Assembly (NCBI GenBank): GCA_021464415.1 | Contig: CM038467.1 | Coordinates: 23,158,011 to 23,222,010 of the forward strand | DNA: 64,000 nt | Source: Lonicera japonica | Taxonomy: Eukaryota; Streptophyta; Magnoliopsida; Dipsacales; Caprifoliaceae | Reading direction: 5' to 3' | In this document: positions 1 through 11,730 of the stretch, one piece after another | Position numbering within the stretch: position 1 is the first letter of the stretch | How the letters are laid out: each line of letters opens with the position of its first letter | Made by a program: the position numbers and the translations under genes | The notes under the pieces: generated by a model | Told to the model about the DNA's origin: nothing | Seen by the model: the letters and a program-made list of their open reading frames with translations, nothing else | Databases searched by the model: none

Positions 1-360
1 TGGCCTCCAAGAAGAAGAAATATAAATTTTAAACTATGGTGGTATGCTTTCGCATGACAGGCCTTCACGAAGAAGAAAAAAAAATTCCTTCAAGAAATGA
101 AAAAAAAATTAACTATGGTGGCCTGCTTTCGCAATGGCCTCCAATTGACTGTAGAGCAGTTGTGCTAATAACGTGTTAAAATAATAGAGAAAGAAAGAAA
201 TAAGAGAATAAGATAAGTCTTATTACTCAATTGATATATAATATTTGTAGGGGTTAGCTCTATTTATATTAAGAGCTAACCTCCTTACTTTTCTATATAA
301 TCAATGTGGGACAAATAAACTATATATACTATTACGTAATCCCTCATTCATACTATAATT
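1..360. repeat. Repeat-derived AT-rich sequence with short direct repeats
   Basis: Two related blocks around 33-68 and 112-150 share AACTATGGTGG and GCTTTCGCA. The phrase TCAATGTGGGA occurs at about 300 and again at 361. A perfect 10-bp stem (GGTTAGCTCT at 252-261, AGAGCTAACC at 272-281) encloses a 10-base loop. The run from about 165 resembles the end of an LTR next to a gene-like region, but no second LTR or duplication is visible. No coding sequence is supported. Confidence 0.3.
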
Positions 361-1538
361 TCAATGTGGGATAAATTGTATCTGACAATATTACTTATGG
401 ACATCCACATATCAATATTTTTACAACAATCTTATTATTTTAAACTAAATAGAGGATTTCATCCACAATTTTTTTTAGCCACAAAGACAATTTTCAACTA
501 TTTGTTCACTAAAAGAATACACATTTTTTTAAATGGTCAATTATACTCTTACTACAAATTTATTTTTTATTTTTTTTAATTACAAATGGTGATTGTTAAG
601 CATTGCCAATTATCTTCACCACCATCGCCCACTAAAGCTCCGGCGACTATTGTTATATCTCTAATAAGGACACGGGATCTCCGACGACAATTTTTATATA
701 GTAAAAAAATAAATTTACATTTAAATTTACGTCTTTAATTACTTGCAGATTTAGTGCAAAAATGAATTTGTACCAATATTTATATTTTAATTTGTTTATG
801 AATTTGGAACAAAAATATATTTGCACTAAAATTTATAACATTAGTTGTTTACAAATTTAGTGCAAAAATAATTTTGCTCAAAAAATATATCATAAGTTGC
901 TCAAGGTTTTAGTGCAAAAATAAATTTGCACTAAAAATATATTATGAATCAAACATGGTATTAACATCAGCATGATATATTCCAGTATTAATACTGCATG
1001 AATCAAACAAGGTATTGGTATTAAATTAATACCATGGATTAATAATCCAGTACTATTAATACTGGTATTATTAATCCCACTGATCCTAATACCTGAATCA
1101 AACGAGGCCTTAATGTAAAAATAAATTTACATTAAAATATGTATAATTAATTGCTTGCTTTACATACAATGAAACTTCGTAAGGTCATGACACCTTGATA
1201 AGAGTTGCCGGAGCTCCCGCAAGAGATACTAATGGTTATGAATCTTATGATAGCTAGTGATTACTTATTTATTTAAAAAAATGAATAACGAGTATTTTAG
1301 GTAAAACAAATAAATATTGTTATTTTAAAATAAAAATATATAAAAAAATCCTTTTAATCTTTGCGTTATAGTTTTAAGCGGTCAAATCAAAACTAGGCAA
1401 AAACTTGCCAAACTTGATCTGTTAACATCATCCCTAGTAACACGTGGTAACCACCAAAAACTTCCAACACCTTTCTCTCCAAATAATCGCCGAGACAATG
1501 AAAATACCGCCGTATAAATTACGTTACAAGCAACAAAA
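361..1538. other. AT-rich intergenic stretch with palindromic and MITE-like blocks
   Basis: No gene is supported. Between 700 and 1140 the sequence repeatedly carries AGTGCAAAAAT...TTTGCACT palindromes. Between 945 and 1110 it carries three copies of TGAATCAAAC, each followed by relatives of AAGGTATT or GAGGCC. The latter block reads like a decayed fold-back MITE of about 170 bp. Confidence 0.35.
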
Positions 1539-1607
1539 GGGGAAATTACAGTAAATCCTCTTGTGGTTTCTATAGTTTGCGGGTAACACCCTTGAAGTAT
1601 GTTATCC
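1539..1607 (+). repeat. Left member of a distant terminal-inverted-repeat pair
   Basis: This stretch begins GGGGAAATTACAGTAAATC and continues CTCTTGTGGTTTC. It matches, at roughly three quarters identity over about 60 bases, the reverse complement of 9379-9449. The two would enclose 7.9 kb. A TIR pair is an inference: no clean flanking duplication was found, so these could be ends of two separate elements of one family. Confidence 0.45.
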
Positions 1608-1679
1608 TACATTTTACCCCCTTCAACTATTAAAAACTTAAAAACCGGTCATTCGGTTATCACACAATTAAATATTAAA

Positions 1680-1707
1680 CTAGTTACAAACCCGTGCGAT
1701 GCACGGG
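1680..1707 (-). mobile_element. Helitron-like 3' terminus
   Basis: On the minus strand a perfect 7-bp stem (CCCGTGC ATC GCACGGG, positions 1707-1691) is followed by TTTGTAA and then CTAG abutting a T at 1679. A short GC-rich hairpin about ten bases before a terminal CTRR, inserted between A and T, is the known signature of Helitron 3' ends. The element would extend rightwards. No 5' TC end or Rep/helicase gene was identified. Confidence 0.5.
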
Positions 1708-1881
1708 ATGGTATTCAAATTATTATTAAAAAAAATTATGTAATAATAAACAAAAATTGAATAAAATCACTACAAATCCATGTAAAATATAACATTAACT
1801 ATACAATAAAACACACAATTAATTCAAATAATAAAAGTAGTGAAAGCTCAAAATAACGCGGGTAAAATGATGCATTTTTAC

Positions 1882-1938
<57 letters not shown>
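1882..1938. repeat. (AAT)n microsatellite
   Basis: About 18 uninterrupted AAT units in AT-rich DNA. Confidence 0.95.
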
Positions 1939-2416
1939 TCAGTTCATGCTTAAAAAAATAATTTCAAAAAAGAAACATTAAAGAATACAATAAATAGGGC
2001 AACCTCTTCTTGTTCCTTCCATAATACTAATATATACTAGGTATAGATGTAAATATGAAAAATGAAAGATTTTAAAAAATAAGTAAATAAATGTTTCATA
2101 ATAAAAATTATTTATCACTAAATATAATTATTACAATTCCTAGATTTTACTATTGTAATAATAATAAATAATAATATAAATTATTATGGCAATTATTATA
2201 GCAATTAATAAGAAAGAGTGTATTGATATTAAATGTGTTATTATTACAGCAATTATAATAACAATTAATAAGAGAAAGGATAATATATGATTATATTATA
2301 TATTGGAGTATTATTACGGAGGAAGTGGATTATTATTATTAAGGAGGAAGTAGATTAATATTAATGCGGATAATTAATAGGAGAGAGGATGTTACTTCCT
2401 CCGTTTTACTTATATA

Positions 2417-2444
2417 CTAGATTAATACCCGCGCGATGTGTGGG
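2417..2444 (-). mobile_element. Second Helitron-like 3' terminus
   Basis: On the minus strand CCCACAC ATC GCGCGGG forms an imperfect hairpin (2444-2428), followed by TATTAAT and CTAG next to T. The form is the same as the terminus at 1680 and the orientation is the same, so it is probably a relative from the same family. Confidence 0.45.
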
Positions 2445-3379
2445 CATTTTAACATAAAATTTCTTATATAATTTTGTTTTACATTTTTTTTACTAACATA
2501 TCACTTTGCACATCAACTATTTTATATGATACCTACTAAATTTGAGAAATCCTATGAATCTCAATCAACTAATATTTAGTTAGTAATTTATATATAAATT
2601 ATAAGAAAAATCTTTCTTTAAATCTTAAAATTGGAATGAAGCAACGAATCTTTTTGCTGCATGCTCGCGGATTTATAGGTGCATGAATGAATTATTGTGC
2701 CAAATGAATCAAGTAATATGAAGGGTTATACAAAGGTGCATAAACGGATGAATATATATACATATTATGATACTAAGGAGAGAAAAAGTTGAGATGAAGA
2801 AGTAGAAAGATGAATGCATAATTAATTAGATAACATTAATTAAGAGAGATAATAAGACTTCCTCCATAATACTATTATACATATAGTACATATGATAGAT
2901 AATAATAATTATTATATTATTTATTAAGGTGAATAATTAATTATTTATTAAAGTATGGTATTAAATGCGTTATTTATTGCCTAATTAATTATAAAAAAAG
3001 AAGGTGTATTAATACTTTTACTTCTCTCATTATATATATATAAACTCAATAAATAGGTCAAACGGCATAATTATGGAGTAAAGTTGAAAAAAAAAACAGT
3101 AAATTAATTACATATTAATTATGCATTAATGGAGAGACTTCCTCCATTTTACTTATATATATTATAGAGAGAGGAGTTTACTTCCTCCGTTTTACTTATA
3201 TATTATAGATATCCTTTTAAAAAGACAATAGTTCCCTTAATAAGTCAAACCCTTTGTTCAACACTTTCATATTTGTGGCGGAAAAAATGATAACAAAAAA
3301 GAAAATTAAAATTAAACAAAAAATTGGTAACCTAGAATTCCGAAAATTTAGCCCATCATTATCTTCCATCTCTACTGCC
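2445..3379. other. AT-rich non-coding stretch
   Basis: No gene is supported. The phrase ACTTCCTCC[AG]TTTTACTTATATA occurs at about 2393, 3137 and 3180, marking repeats related to the Helitron-like ends to the left. Confidence 0.5.
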
Positions 3380-3382
3380 TTA

Positions 3383-5792
3383 GAGCATATCCAACTGTAA
3401 CACCCCCGCCTTAACACTTGTAATTAAGACCTGGAGCTATACTAACCCACCTTAGACGAGCTAAAGTAGATTTGAAATAACTAATAAAACAATAAATTCA
3501 AGAAAATAACATAACCTGAAATAAACGACCCTGATACTCATGTTACGGGCGATAATATAAAACATTAGTACAATATACATCTATACATAGACATAAAATC
3601 CAAAAGATATACACAATGTGTTAATATGTATTACAGAGTAAACAACAACTCAGGCTAGCCGTGGCTTGCCATGTACACACCTATACAACAAAAATGAGTC
3701 GGTATCAGAGATCCTCTATTTCGTTCCCGACCCAGTTGCTTCTTCTGCCGTATCCGTCTCCTGAATACCTAAATTTGTTTACATAAAAAAGGCGAGCTCA
3801 CAACTCAGTAGGGGGTATAACCGGCAATATTACGTACAAAACGTAATTAACTATTTAATTATAAATCATGACTCAACCAATAAAATAATGCATGCATGTG
3901 CATATGCAGGTGCATATGCAGATTACCTCCCTTATGTCAACCATTATATCGAAAGAATACCGAGGCCGAACCAAATCATACTAATGATAATAACAATGGT
4001 CCTGACCGCCCCCAAGAGATACCGAAGCTGGGCCGAATCATAATCATAAGAAGAAGAACGGGCCTGACCGCCTTAGAGAATAAGTCGAACATAATCACAA
4101 TATAATATCATCCAGCCCATCAAAGATCATCATCATATCATAATATAATTGGACCACATGTCCATCCATATCATATCACAGAATCACTAGTGCCTTGCCG
4201 AGGCCTAGATTTTCGGGCTACTCACCGTTGGCTCTAGACAGCCGACCTCGTTGCTGTTCTCCGGGAGTTTAGGGATTTTCAACCCAAGAGTATCGAACCC
4301 TACTTATTTTCACATCGGCAAGTACTAGTCAATTAATACATATCCCCTTCATCATCGAAGGGCCACAATAACAATCATATCGAACCCATCACGGAACCAT
4401 ATCACGTCCTAGAATAATTCAACAGATATAAGAAGCTTTCAGCACCATAAATGCAAGATATATGCTCATATGATAGGCCATAAAAATAATCCGAGCTTGT
4501 CGAAAGGTCTCCAAGAATCCGGTTGTCACAATAACGATGCACAGTATGCATAGCATGCTAATAAATGAATATTTGAAACAACTTATGCCATATAACCATA
4601 ACAAATCTCTATACATGTCTCTTGATGTATATAATTCATTAATTAATTAATTTCATAAATATAAAATATTTATACATCCAAGTGATATATCATGTATATC
4701 AAATAATACAAATATATCAAGTATAATGGCATATCTTGCTTTAAATAACATACACATGGCTTTATAAATCACAAAACATCATCATCCTCATCATATAATA
4801 ATTCTTAAAACAAAGACAATTAAAATATGATGATTCGTATATAATAAAATTATACTATCAGCTTTTAAAAATAATTAAACCCCTACCTCAGAATATTTAG
4901 CCCCAAATAATAAAATTTGAGTTGATACCCAAACCCCGATCAGCACAACTCTACAATTCTTATACCGTTGTGTAGCCCTCAACGTATAGAACAACTTTTC
5001 CTTAAGGCTCGACTCGATTCGGCGGAGTTTTAATGACTAATTGCTAAGACGTATTCTCCGTACCTATTTTCTTTATTTCTCTCTATTGCTCAGCAACGAA
5101 AATGAAAAATCAAATAAATGCAGATGGTGGAGTCGGTTAGGCTTAAAAGGAAAAAATCTAACTTTATGTTTAATTATGATAATTAACCCTGAAGTTTTAT
5201 AACTTTATTATTTTAACCCTGAATTTTTGCAACTTTACAATTTAGTACATACCCAACCAAAAAAATATGTGTCTAATTTACACTAATTATATTAAGGGGT
5301 ATTACACCAACCGTTGTGTAAATATTTTTGTGTAAATCTTATGTGTCAAGACATTTTTACACAAAACTTGAAGTGTAAAAAAAACATGCTCTAATGGTAC
5401 ATTTTTAAACTTTTGTGTAAATTTTGAATGAACCAATAAGATAATTATGCATATTAGATATCATTTTATGCAATTTTTTATTATTTTTTCTTGAATTTTG
5501 GTATACATAATATTATAACAACAATGGATCTTGATTTGTTGGTTTTGATGAGTAGATTTTAAATATATATTTTTTATTAAATTATATAATTTCTATTAAA
5601 AGTTATTACATTTTAAAGTATTGTAAAATAATTGAGAAAAAAAAAGCTAACGTGGCAGTGTAAACTTCGGGTGTATTTTACACATTCATTTTGCACAAAA
5701 GGTAAATTTAAAAGACTGCTGGAGCTCAAAATTTTTACAAATTTTATATATTTTACGCAAAACCTAAATATACACTACTGTTGGAGATGTTC
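3383..5792. mobile_element. Harbinger-type MITE, interrupted by a solo LTR
   Basis: The left end GAGCATATCCAAC and the right end GTTGGAGATGTTC are inverted copies. Each is flanked by TTA (3380-3382 and 5793-5795), the usual target duplication of PIF/Harbinger elements. Without the nested LTR and its duplicated CCAAC the element is about 494 bp. No coding capacity. A second element with the same terminal sequence lies at 30483-30772. Confidence 0.7.
3396..5306. mobile_element. Solo LTR, 1.9 kb, nested in a MITE
   Basis: The sequence starts TGTAACACCCC and ends GGGGTATTACA, so its ends are short inverted copies of each other in TG...CA form. It is flanked by the identical 5-bp duplication CCAAC (3391-3395 and 5307-5311). 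Only one LTR and no gag or pol remain, as expected from recombination between two LTRs. Short open frames inside it (for example 3896-4105) are not coding. The start TGTAACACCCC is common among plant LTRs; the family was not assigned. Confidence 0.8.
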
Positions 5793-5795
5793 TTA

Positions 5796-7110
5796 CTCTA
5801 GGTTCCTTTCACAGTGGATTTTATAAGTCAAACCTCTAGTAAACGTATAAGTATTTGTTTTCTTGTTTTATTAGGGTTCATTTCCATTGTGTATTCAAAC
5901 TAACTTTTGCTCGTTGTGACTAAAAAAATATATTATATTTCAATTACACAATTATTTATTTTTATATATTTTTAAAAATAAAAAATTATTACCCATCATG
6001 TAGATGCATATATGTATATATACAATATATACATATACATAAAGAGAGATAGAGAGATTAGAGTGGTAGATGCACAATACTTTTTTGAGGTACATAGATG
6101 CACAAATTTAAGGCAGAGTTCTTGGTTGTGGTGATGAAAATTTGAGTTGAGAAGTGACATGGTATTATTTGATGATGCTGATATTATCCGACCAGAGGGT
6201 TTCTTTTCTTATGAAAATCAAAGAGAAAAGGAGAGGATTTACGTCCCATTTTTTGTTTTATTTTTTTAAAACGGGTATCTATCTATCTATCTATCTATTT
6301 ATCTATAGTAAAATACTCTATAAGCCTCCATTAATCGCCATGTGACATATATTAATTGAATTTCAATATTTCTCCCAATATATATATAACAAAGTGGAAA
6401 AATCAATTGACATTAATATATATTAATTTTCTCCGAATATTTGTGATAATATATATTGACTCCTTATAATTATGACTTCCGTTTTTAATTATATATGTAT
6501 ATATTAATTATGACTTCCGTTTTTTTATACTCCCTATAATAGATATCTATTAGAATAGATATATATATATATATAATAAAGTGTAAAAATCAACGGACAT
6601 TAATATATATTAATTTTATCTTAATTCCTACTCATTATTGCAATCCATTAGTAATATTATAAATTTTATAAATACACCACTTTCAAGCAAATTAATACCA
6701 TCACTCCTCTTTTTATTCCTCTTCCAATTTCATTTGTAACTCTCATATTTAATTCTTTAAATATCTAATTATTGATTTGTACTTAATGCTATTATGATTG
6801 TTCTTAAGATATATATATATATATATAGATGATAGATATGTGTTTTCTCCGACATCTATCTTCTATACGTAATACATGCACTAATGATATCTCCTTATTT
6901 TATTTCTTTATATATTTTCCCCCATCTCTCTCTATATATTTTTTCTTTTAGATTATACTTCCTCCATCTCAATCAAAGAACATGGTATAATTTGAGGATT
7001 TTACATCCGAAATAATACTAGAGGTTTTGTTTTGTATATATAATTTGTGTTGGTTAGTTCACAATTGAAGAGTTTGATTATTGAGGTAAAATTTTATTTA
7101 TTTATTTGTT
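5796..7110. other. AT-rich non-coding stretch with (CTAT)n
   Basis: No gene is supported. It contains a tetranucleotide run of CTAT units near 6275-6306 and several AT dinucleotide runs. The phrase CATTAATATATATTAATTTT occurs near 6410 and again near 6598, so part of this is an internal duplication. Confidence 0.5.
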
Positions 7111-7115
7111 ACTTG

Positions 7116-8863
7116 TGTTGACCTATGGTCTTAATCTTATTTTGATAATAAGTTAATAACAATAAATCAATCATGTGTAATTTGGGAGCATATTATTCAT
7201 TTACATTTTTATCTATGCACCTATTTAGGGGGAGCATATTATTCATATGCTTAAAATTATTATCTTTTTATAAATACACATTAACTCTATTGTCATCATC
7301 AAAAAGGGGGAGATTGTTGACCTTAAAGTCAATTAATCTTATTTTGATAATTACAATAAGTTAATAAAGGGTTATTTAACTCGGTTGTTCCAATGATGAT
7401 AGCCATTTTAACTGATATATCTTCCGACCAAGTGTAACTTCAAATCGAAGCAATCAAAATCTCACACAAGCTTTACAAACGCCTCTACTCACAAGAATGA
7501 TCTCTACATGTTCTACAAGTTATCAAAACCAAGAAAGGATCAAGAACATCAAACAAGTAAAGATACGCACAAGAAAATCAAGCATCACGAAGACTCGAAT
7601 TATCATTAAATGGAGTGAGTGCTTAGATTTTATGTAAAGATACTTTATTGATCAAATCCTTATAGCTTAAACATATTCTTATATCTTTTAAAGATTGATT
7701 CAAACTAGCTTGAAATTGAATTTATTTGAAAAACATCATTTCACAAAAACCGAGTTTCAAATTAAATTCATATTAATTTTAAATGATCATATTTTAAGCT
7801 CTAATAAAAATAGTTATCTTAGAAACATATCTTTGATGTTCAAAAATCATTAGAATTTTATTTGGAACTAAATTGTTAAATTGCAAAAATATTTTTATTT
7901 TACATTTAAAATTCGCTCAATTTTTGCCCAGTTTTGATCTAACGGTAAGATGGAGGCCTTCCCGAACTCCGATCATTTTGAAATTTTTACATTAGTTAGA
8001 CAACATCTCCTGGAAAGTTTGACTAAAATTTGAGCATGATCTAACGGTCTATTTGGGAGAAATTAAGAAAACAAATTTGAATTTTTTGTCAAAACTAGCT
8101 GTTGAAAAGTTTGAAAATATGTACCTTGGAGTCAAAACCTTTCTTAATCATCCCCAACGGCCATATGGTTTTGCAAGCTATAAATATGATGTCTTAGACA
8201 TGTTTTAACACACCTTGAATCATTCTAATACTCTATTATTCATATATTCAAATATACAAAGATTCAAGAACACATTTTGATCAATCTTTCATTTTTGAGC
8301 TATATACTTTGATCAATTTTGATATTTCTTAGTGTGAGCTTCATTTGTATTTTGTCATATACAAGAGAGATATTGTACATTGGTGTTTGTCACCAAAACT
8401 CATTTTGAATCATAATTGTGAGAGGTGTATTTCATAGATTAGCAAGAGGCATTTCTTGTGAAAGTATTGAAGGTGTTTTCAATACTTGTGAGAATGTGTG
8501 ATAAGAATACACTTGTAGAGGTTTGATCTTCACCCGGAAGGAGATCGGTTATAGTAAAAATTCTCGGGGAACTAACCGAGCGCGGAGTAGGGGGAACAAA
8601 CCGAAACCGTGTGGACAAAAAAATCTTCGACTTCAAATTGGTTCAATATTTCTTACTCAATCTCTTTATTTATTTGTTATATTAATTGATTGAAGTTGCT
8701 TATATTATTGCTTATTCTTGGGATTGATTATTTAATTGATTGTTTTCCTTGATAAACTTATTTAACTAAGTTGCTTTGCTTAAATATTTTAAAAACGTTT
8801 TTATTCCGCATTAAGTTTTTAAAAACCCTATTCACCCCCCTCTAGGGTATTTTCCGACCTAAA
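7116..8863 (+). mobile_element. Internally deleted Ty1/copia-type element
   Basis: An LTR of about 1549 bp (7315-8863) starts TGTTGACC, directly after a polypurine tract (AAAAAGGGGGAGAT). To its left lie about 134 bases of internal 3' sequence and, from 7116, about 65 bases of the other LTR start (TGTTGACCTATGG). The whole is flanked by ACTTG at 7111-7115 and 8864-8868. The expected terminal CA reads AA. The element therefore lost most of one LTR and nearly all internal coding sequence after insertion. A copy of the same LTR lies inverted at 34065-35795. Confidence 0.75.
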
Positions 8864-9196
8864 ACTTGAATTAATTTTCTTTTTTCTTTGCTATATCTTT
8901 TAATCAATAGAAGAAACTAAAAAGCAAGTTTTTTCAGTGTTAAAAATCATTCGTGTGTTTGAATTTCTATCCAATACTTTTTTTTGTCAAATTGAAGTAT
9001 TTATATAATAATGTAAGACTATTTTTCTTTCCTCCCACAAATTTTACTGTACTATTGCTCAACTTTTTTAGTTAGCGAGTCTCAAAATATACAATGTTAA
9101 AGTAATATACAAACGTGAAATATGGTACATATTTAATTGTAAGATTTTTTATTTATTTATTCAATTTAACAACTAATAATTTTTTTGTTAAATAAT

Positions 9197-9222
9197 CATA
9201 CATCGCGTGATTTGTACACTAG
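9197..9222 (+). mobile_element. Degenerate Helitron-like 3' terminus
   Basis: The stretch ATCGC...TTTGTACACTAG followed by T aligns with the minus-strand terminus at 1680 (ATCGCACGGGTTTGTAACTAG), but the hairpin stem is largely lost. It faces the opposite way to the termini at 1680 and 2417. Confidence 0.35.
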
Positions 9223-9378
9223 TTATTTAGTAAAATTCAAGTGACAATAAAGAGTAATCATGTCATCTCAAGTCAAATATTTCCGTGCGTAACGTGTTCT
9301 TTTACTATTCAATTTGTGAACAAGTATTTAACAGAATAATGTTAAGTGCCCGCTTTTAATAGATAAAAGGGGTTTATT

Positions 9379-9449
9379 GTTGGCCACAACTTTTTAAAGG
9401 AGTGACCCGTAAACTTAGAAAACCACAAGGGGTTTACCGTAACTTCCCC
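9379..9449 (-). repeat. Right member of a distant terminal-inverted-repeat pair
   Basis: Read on the minus strand from 9449 it begins GGGGAAGTTACGGTAAAC and then CCCTTGTGGTTTTC, the counterpart of 1539-1607. See that entry for limits. Confidence 0.45.
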
Positions 9450-9529
9450 ATTAAAATACAAGAGGTCGGCATCCCACGACAAAATTACATTTTATTGAAT
9501 TAATTAACACAATATTTTTTTATTCTATT

Positions 9530-10115
9530 ATATGGGCCTCTTTGATTAATTCTTTGAGTTGAGTTTTTGGAAAGTGTGAAAGTAGATTGAAAAGTAAATT
9601 TAGTTTTTGTTGGAGTTTTTTTAACAAATTCAAAAAAATTCATTAAAAAGATTCAAAAAATAATAACAATAGATCTTATTTTATAGATCTAAATGAGTAG
9701 AGTTCAAATCTATTTGTTTTATCTAATTTTGATATTTGGATTTAAAATTATAGCTCTTTTTTGGTACCTATCTATTTATTTTTCTCCAAATTTTAAAAAC
9801 TCAACTCAAAATCAACTCTACTTTTACACTTCCCAAAAAAACCTTAACTTTACTTTATTTCTCTAATTTTTTTTTTTAAAATACCATAACTTAATTCAAA
9901 AATCAAAATTAAATAAAAAATATATATTTAAAACATACTTGTTGAGATTTATAAAATAAGATCCATTTTGATTATTTTTTGAAATTTTTTTATGAGATTT
10001 TTAGTTGGTTGAAAAAAACTCAAATCAATTTTTCAACATACTTCTAAATTCTACTAAACACCATATTTTAAAAATTCAACTTAAAAACTCAACTCAAAAC
10101 ATCTACCAAACAAGC
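9530..10115. repeat. MITE-like inverted-repeat block upstream of the LNK1 gene
   Basis: GAGTTTTTGGAAAGTGTGAAAG near 9560 is answered by the reverse complement (CTTTTACACTTCCCAAAAA) near 9820. Further AACTCAAAA units lie at about 9800 and 10090. The T-rich left half and A-rich right half can fold back. No duplication was identified. The block ends about 700 bp before the presumed transcript start. Confidence 0.4.
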
Positions 10116-10500
10116 TCATAGCGTTTTAAAAAATTTATAAGAAAGAAAGTAAAGTGAATTTTGAAAAGAGTGAAATAGAGTTAGCTTTTTTGGTAAAATC
10201 TAAAAAGTTAGGTTTTTAATTTTGAACTAAATAAGAGCACAGTATTCAAGTCAACTTTTATACACTTTAATTAATCTTATTTGCGGTAAAACATGCCATT
10301 GCCCATTAGAAAATTTTATGATTGTTGAGACTCAATATGCAAAACTCCTCGTCAAACTTAAAGCTGAACCTAGTATTTTGCTACCGGACAACTCTCAATG
10401 ATTTATTAGTTTAATTTACTAAATATTTAAAAACTAATCTCTCAATTAGTAAACATAAAAGATTAGTGCTCAAGCTAACCACGAAACATAGGTGTCAGTA

Positions 10501-10698
10501 GGCCCCACAAAGGTGCGCACTCCACCACAACCACAACATTCCATATGTAGAGACACGTGTCACCCACTCAAAATGTTAAAAACACGTGGACCAATCAGGT
10601 AACAGAAAGAGATCACATGGCGACCCTTCCTCTCGTCCACGAATTCAGATACCCCAAACATCTCGTGAGCGTCGTTGTTTTGATATCAACGCCACGTG
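10501..10698 (+). promoter_or_regulatory. Promoter-proximal cluster: TCP-type site and three G-boxes
   Basis: GGCCCCAC at 10501-10508 fits the TCP consensus GGNCCCAC. CACGTG cores lie at 10554-10559, 10583-10588 and 10693-10698, all within 145 bp, with CCAATCA next to the second. G-boxes bind light-signalling bHLH and bZIP factors (PIF and HY5 families). The cluster sits just before the likely leader of the LNK1 gene, whose Arabidopsis counterpart is light- and clock-regulated. The motifs are visible; their use is inferred. Confidence 0.55.
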
Positions 10699-10799
10699 TC
10701 AGTTCGATCTTCACCTTAACTTTTTTTCCGATAAAGAAATTAATAAAATAATTGATTTTTTTCTGCAAAGTCTCGCAAGTAGGCTTCTCTCTAGAACAT

Positions 10800-10908
10800 A
10801 CGAGATTTGTCTCTTTTATCACACAAAATTAGGGTTCTGTTCCGGCGGGAAATTGTTGGCTTTTTTTTGGTGAAGTTTGTGACTTTACAGCGAGTTGTTG
10901 ATTTTCAG
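10800..10908 (+). other. Probable 5' UTR exon of the LNK1 gene
   Basis: A good donor (TTTCAG then GTTAGT at 10909) ends a leader-like stretch. An acceptor TAG at 11718-11720 lies ten bases before the ATG at 11731. The upstream limit of this exon is a guess. A spliced leader is an inference from the splice signals. Confidence 0.4.
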
Positions 10909-11730
10909 GTTAGTTTTACTGTCAGATCCTTATGAAAATGGTGGATTAACGCTTTTTTTTGTTCAATTTGCATCTTTTAATCGAGCTTAGGTTATCTCCA
11001 ATCGTTGTATTGAAGTTCTATCAAGCTTGAATTTCGAAAAAAGATAGATTTGTATCGAATCCGCTAAACATAGATTTCTATCGAATCAAACAGAATCTTG
11101 TGTGAAAAAAGGAAGATACTTTTACTCAATTTTAATCCACTTTTTCTGAAACCGAATCTTAGTATTGAGTTGAGTATGGATTGGATATGCTATTTCTCAA
11201 ATTTAACAAATTTTTTTTGGGAGAAGACATAATTTTTTAGATATATTTGGGTAACTTTGGAGATTTGCTATCTGAGTAGCTCATACGAGACCTAGTTTTT
11301 ATTCAATTGTGTCAAATCTGGGTGAAATTTTGACATAGGATTGGAGATGGAGTGAGCATCTTGCTTGGTTTTCGGGTTTAAAATTCATGTATTGGTTGGT
11401 TGATGAGATAGTGGCTTTTGAAATGTTATATTTTCATTATTTAGCTCTAAATAAAAAGCTGAAGCTTTTATGTTAATTATTAGTTTTTAGGTTGAGATTC
11501 ATATATATTTCCCCTTTTTTCCTCATCAGCCAAGAACAGTTTTTTTTTTTTTTTTTTTGTGGGTGGGTGGTCTAGGTTCATGTAAGGTCATTTTTTGAGA
11601 GATTTGGGTAATTGGCTTGTAAGTTAACTTTCTTTTCATTGATTCCATGGTCTAGGGAGAAATTTTGTCTTCTATATGGCACCAAATCCAACGATTTCAT
11701 ATAATTTGAGTGCTGGGTAGAAGTGAAGGA

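Noticed and set aside
3896..4105. 69-codon frame
   Set aside because: It lies inside the solo LTR, without homology or splice context.
10557..10873. Open frames of 64-95 codons on both strands before the LNK1 gene
   Set aside because: They cover the G-box region and the presumed leader; no motif, no splice context, and they overlap each other in different frames.
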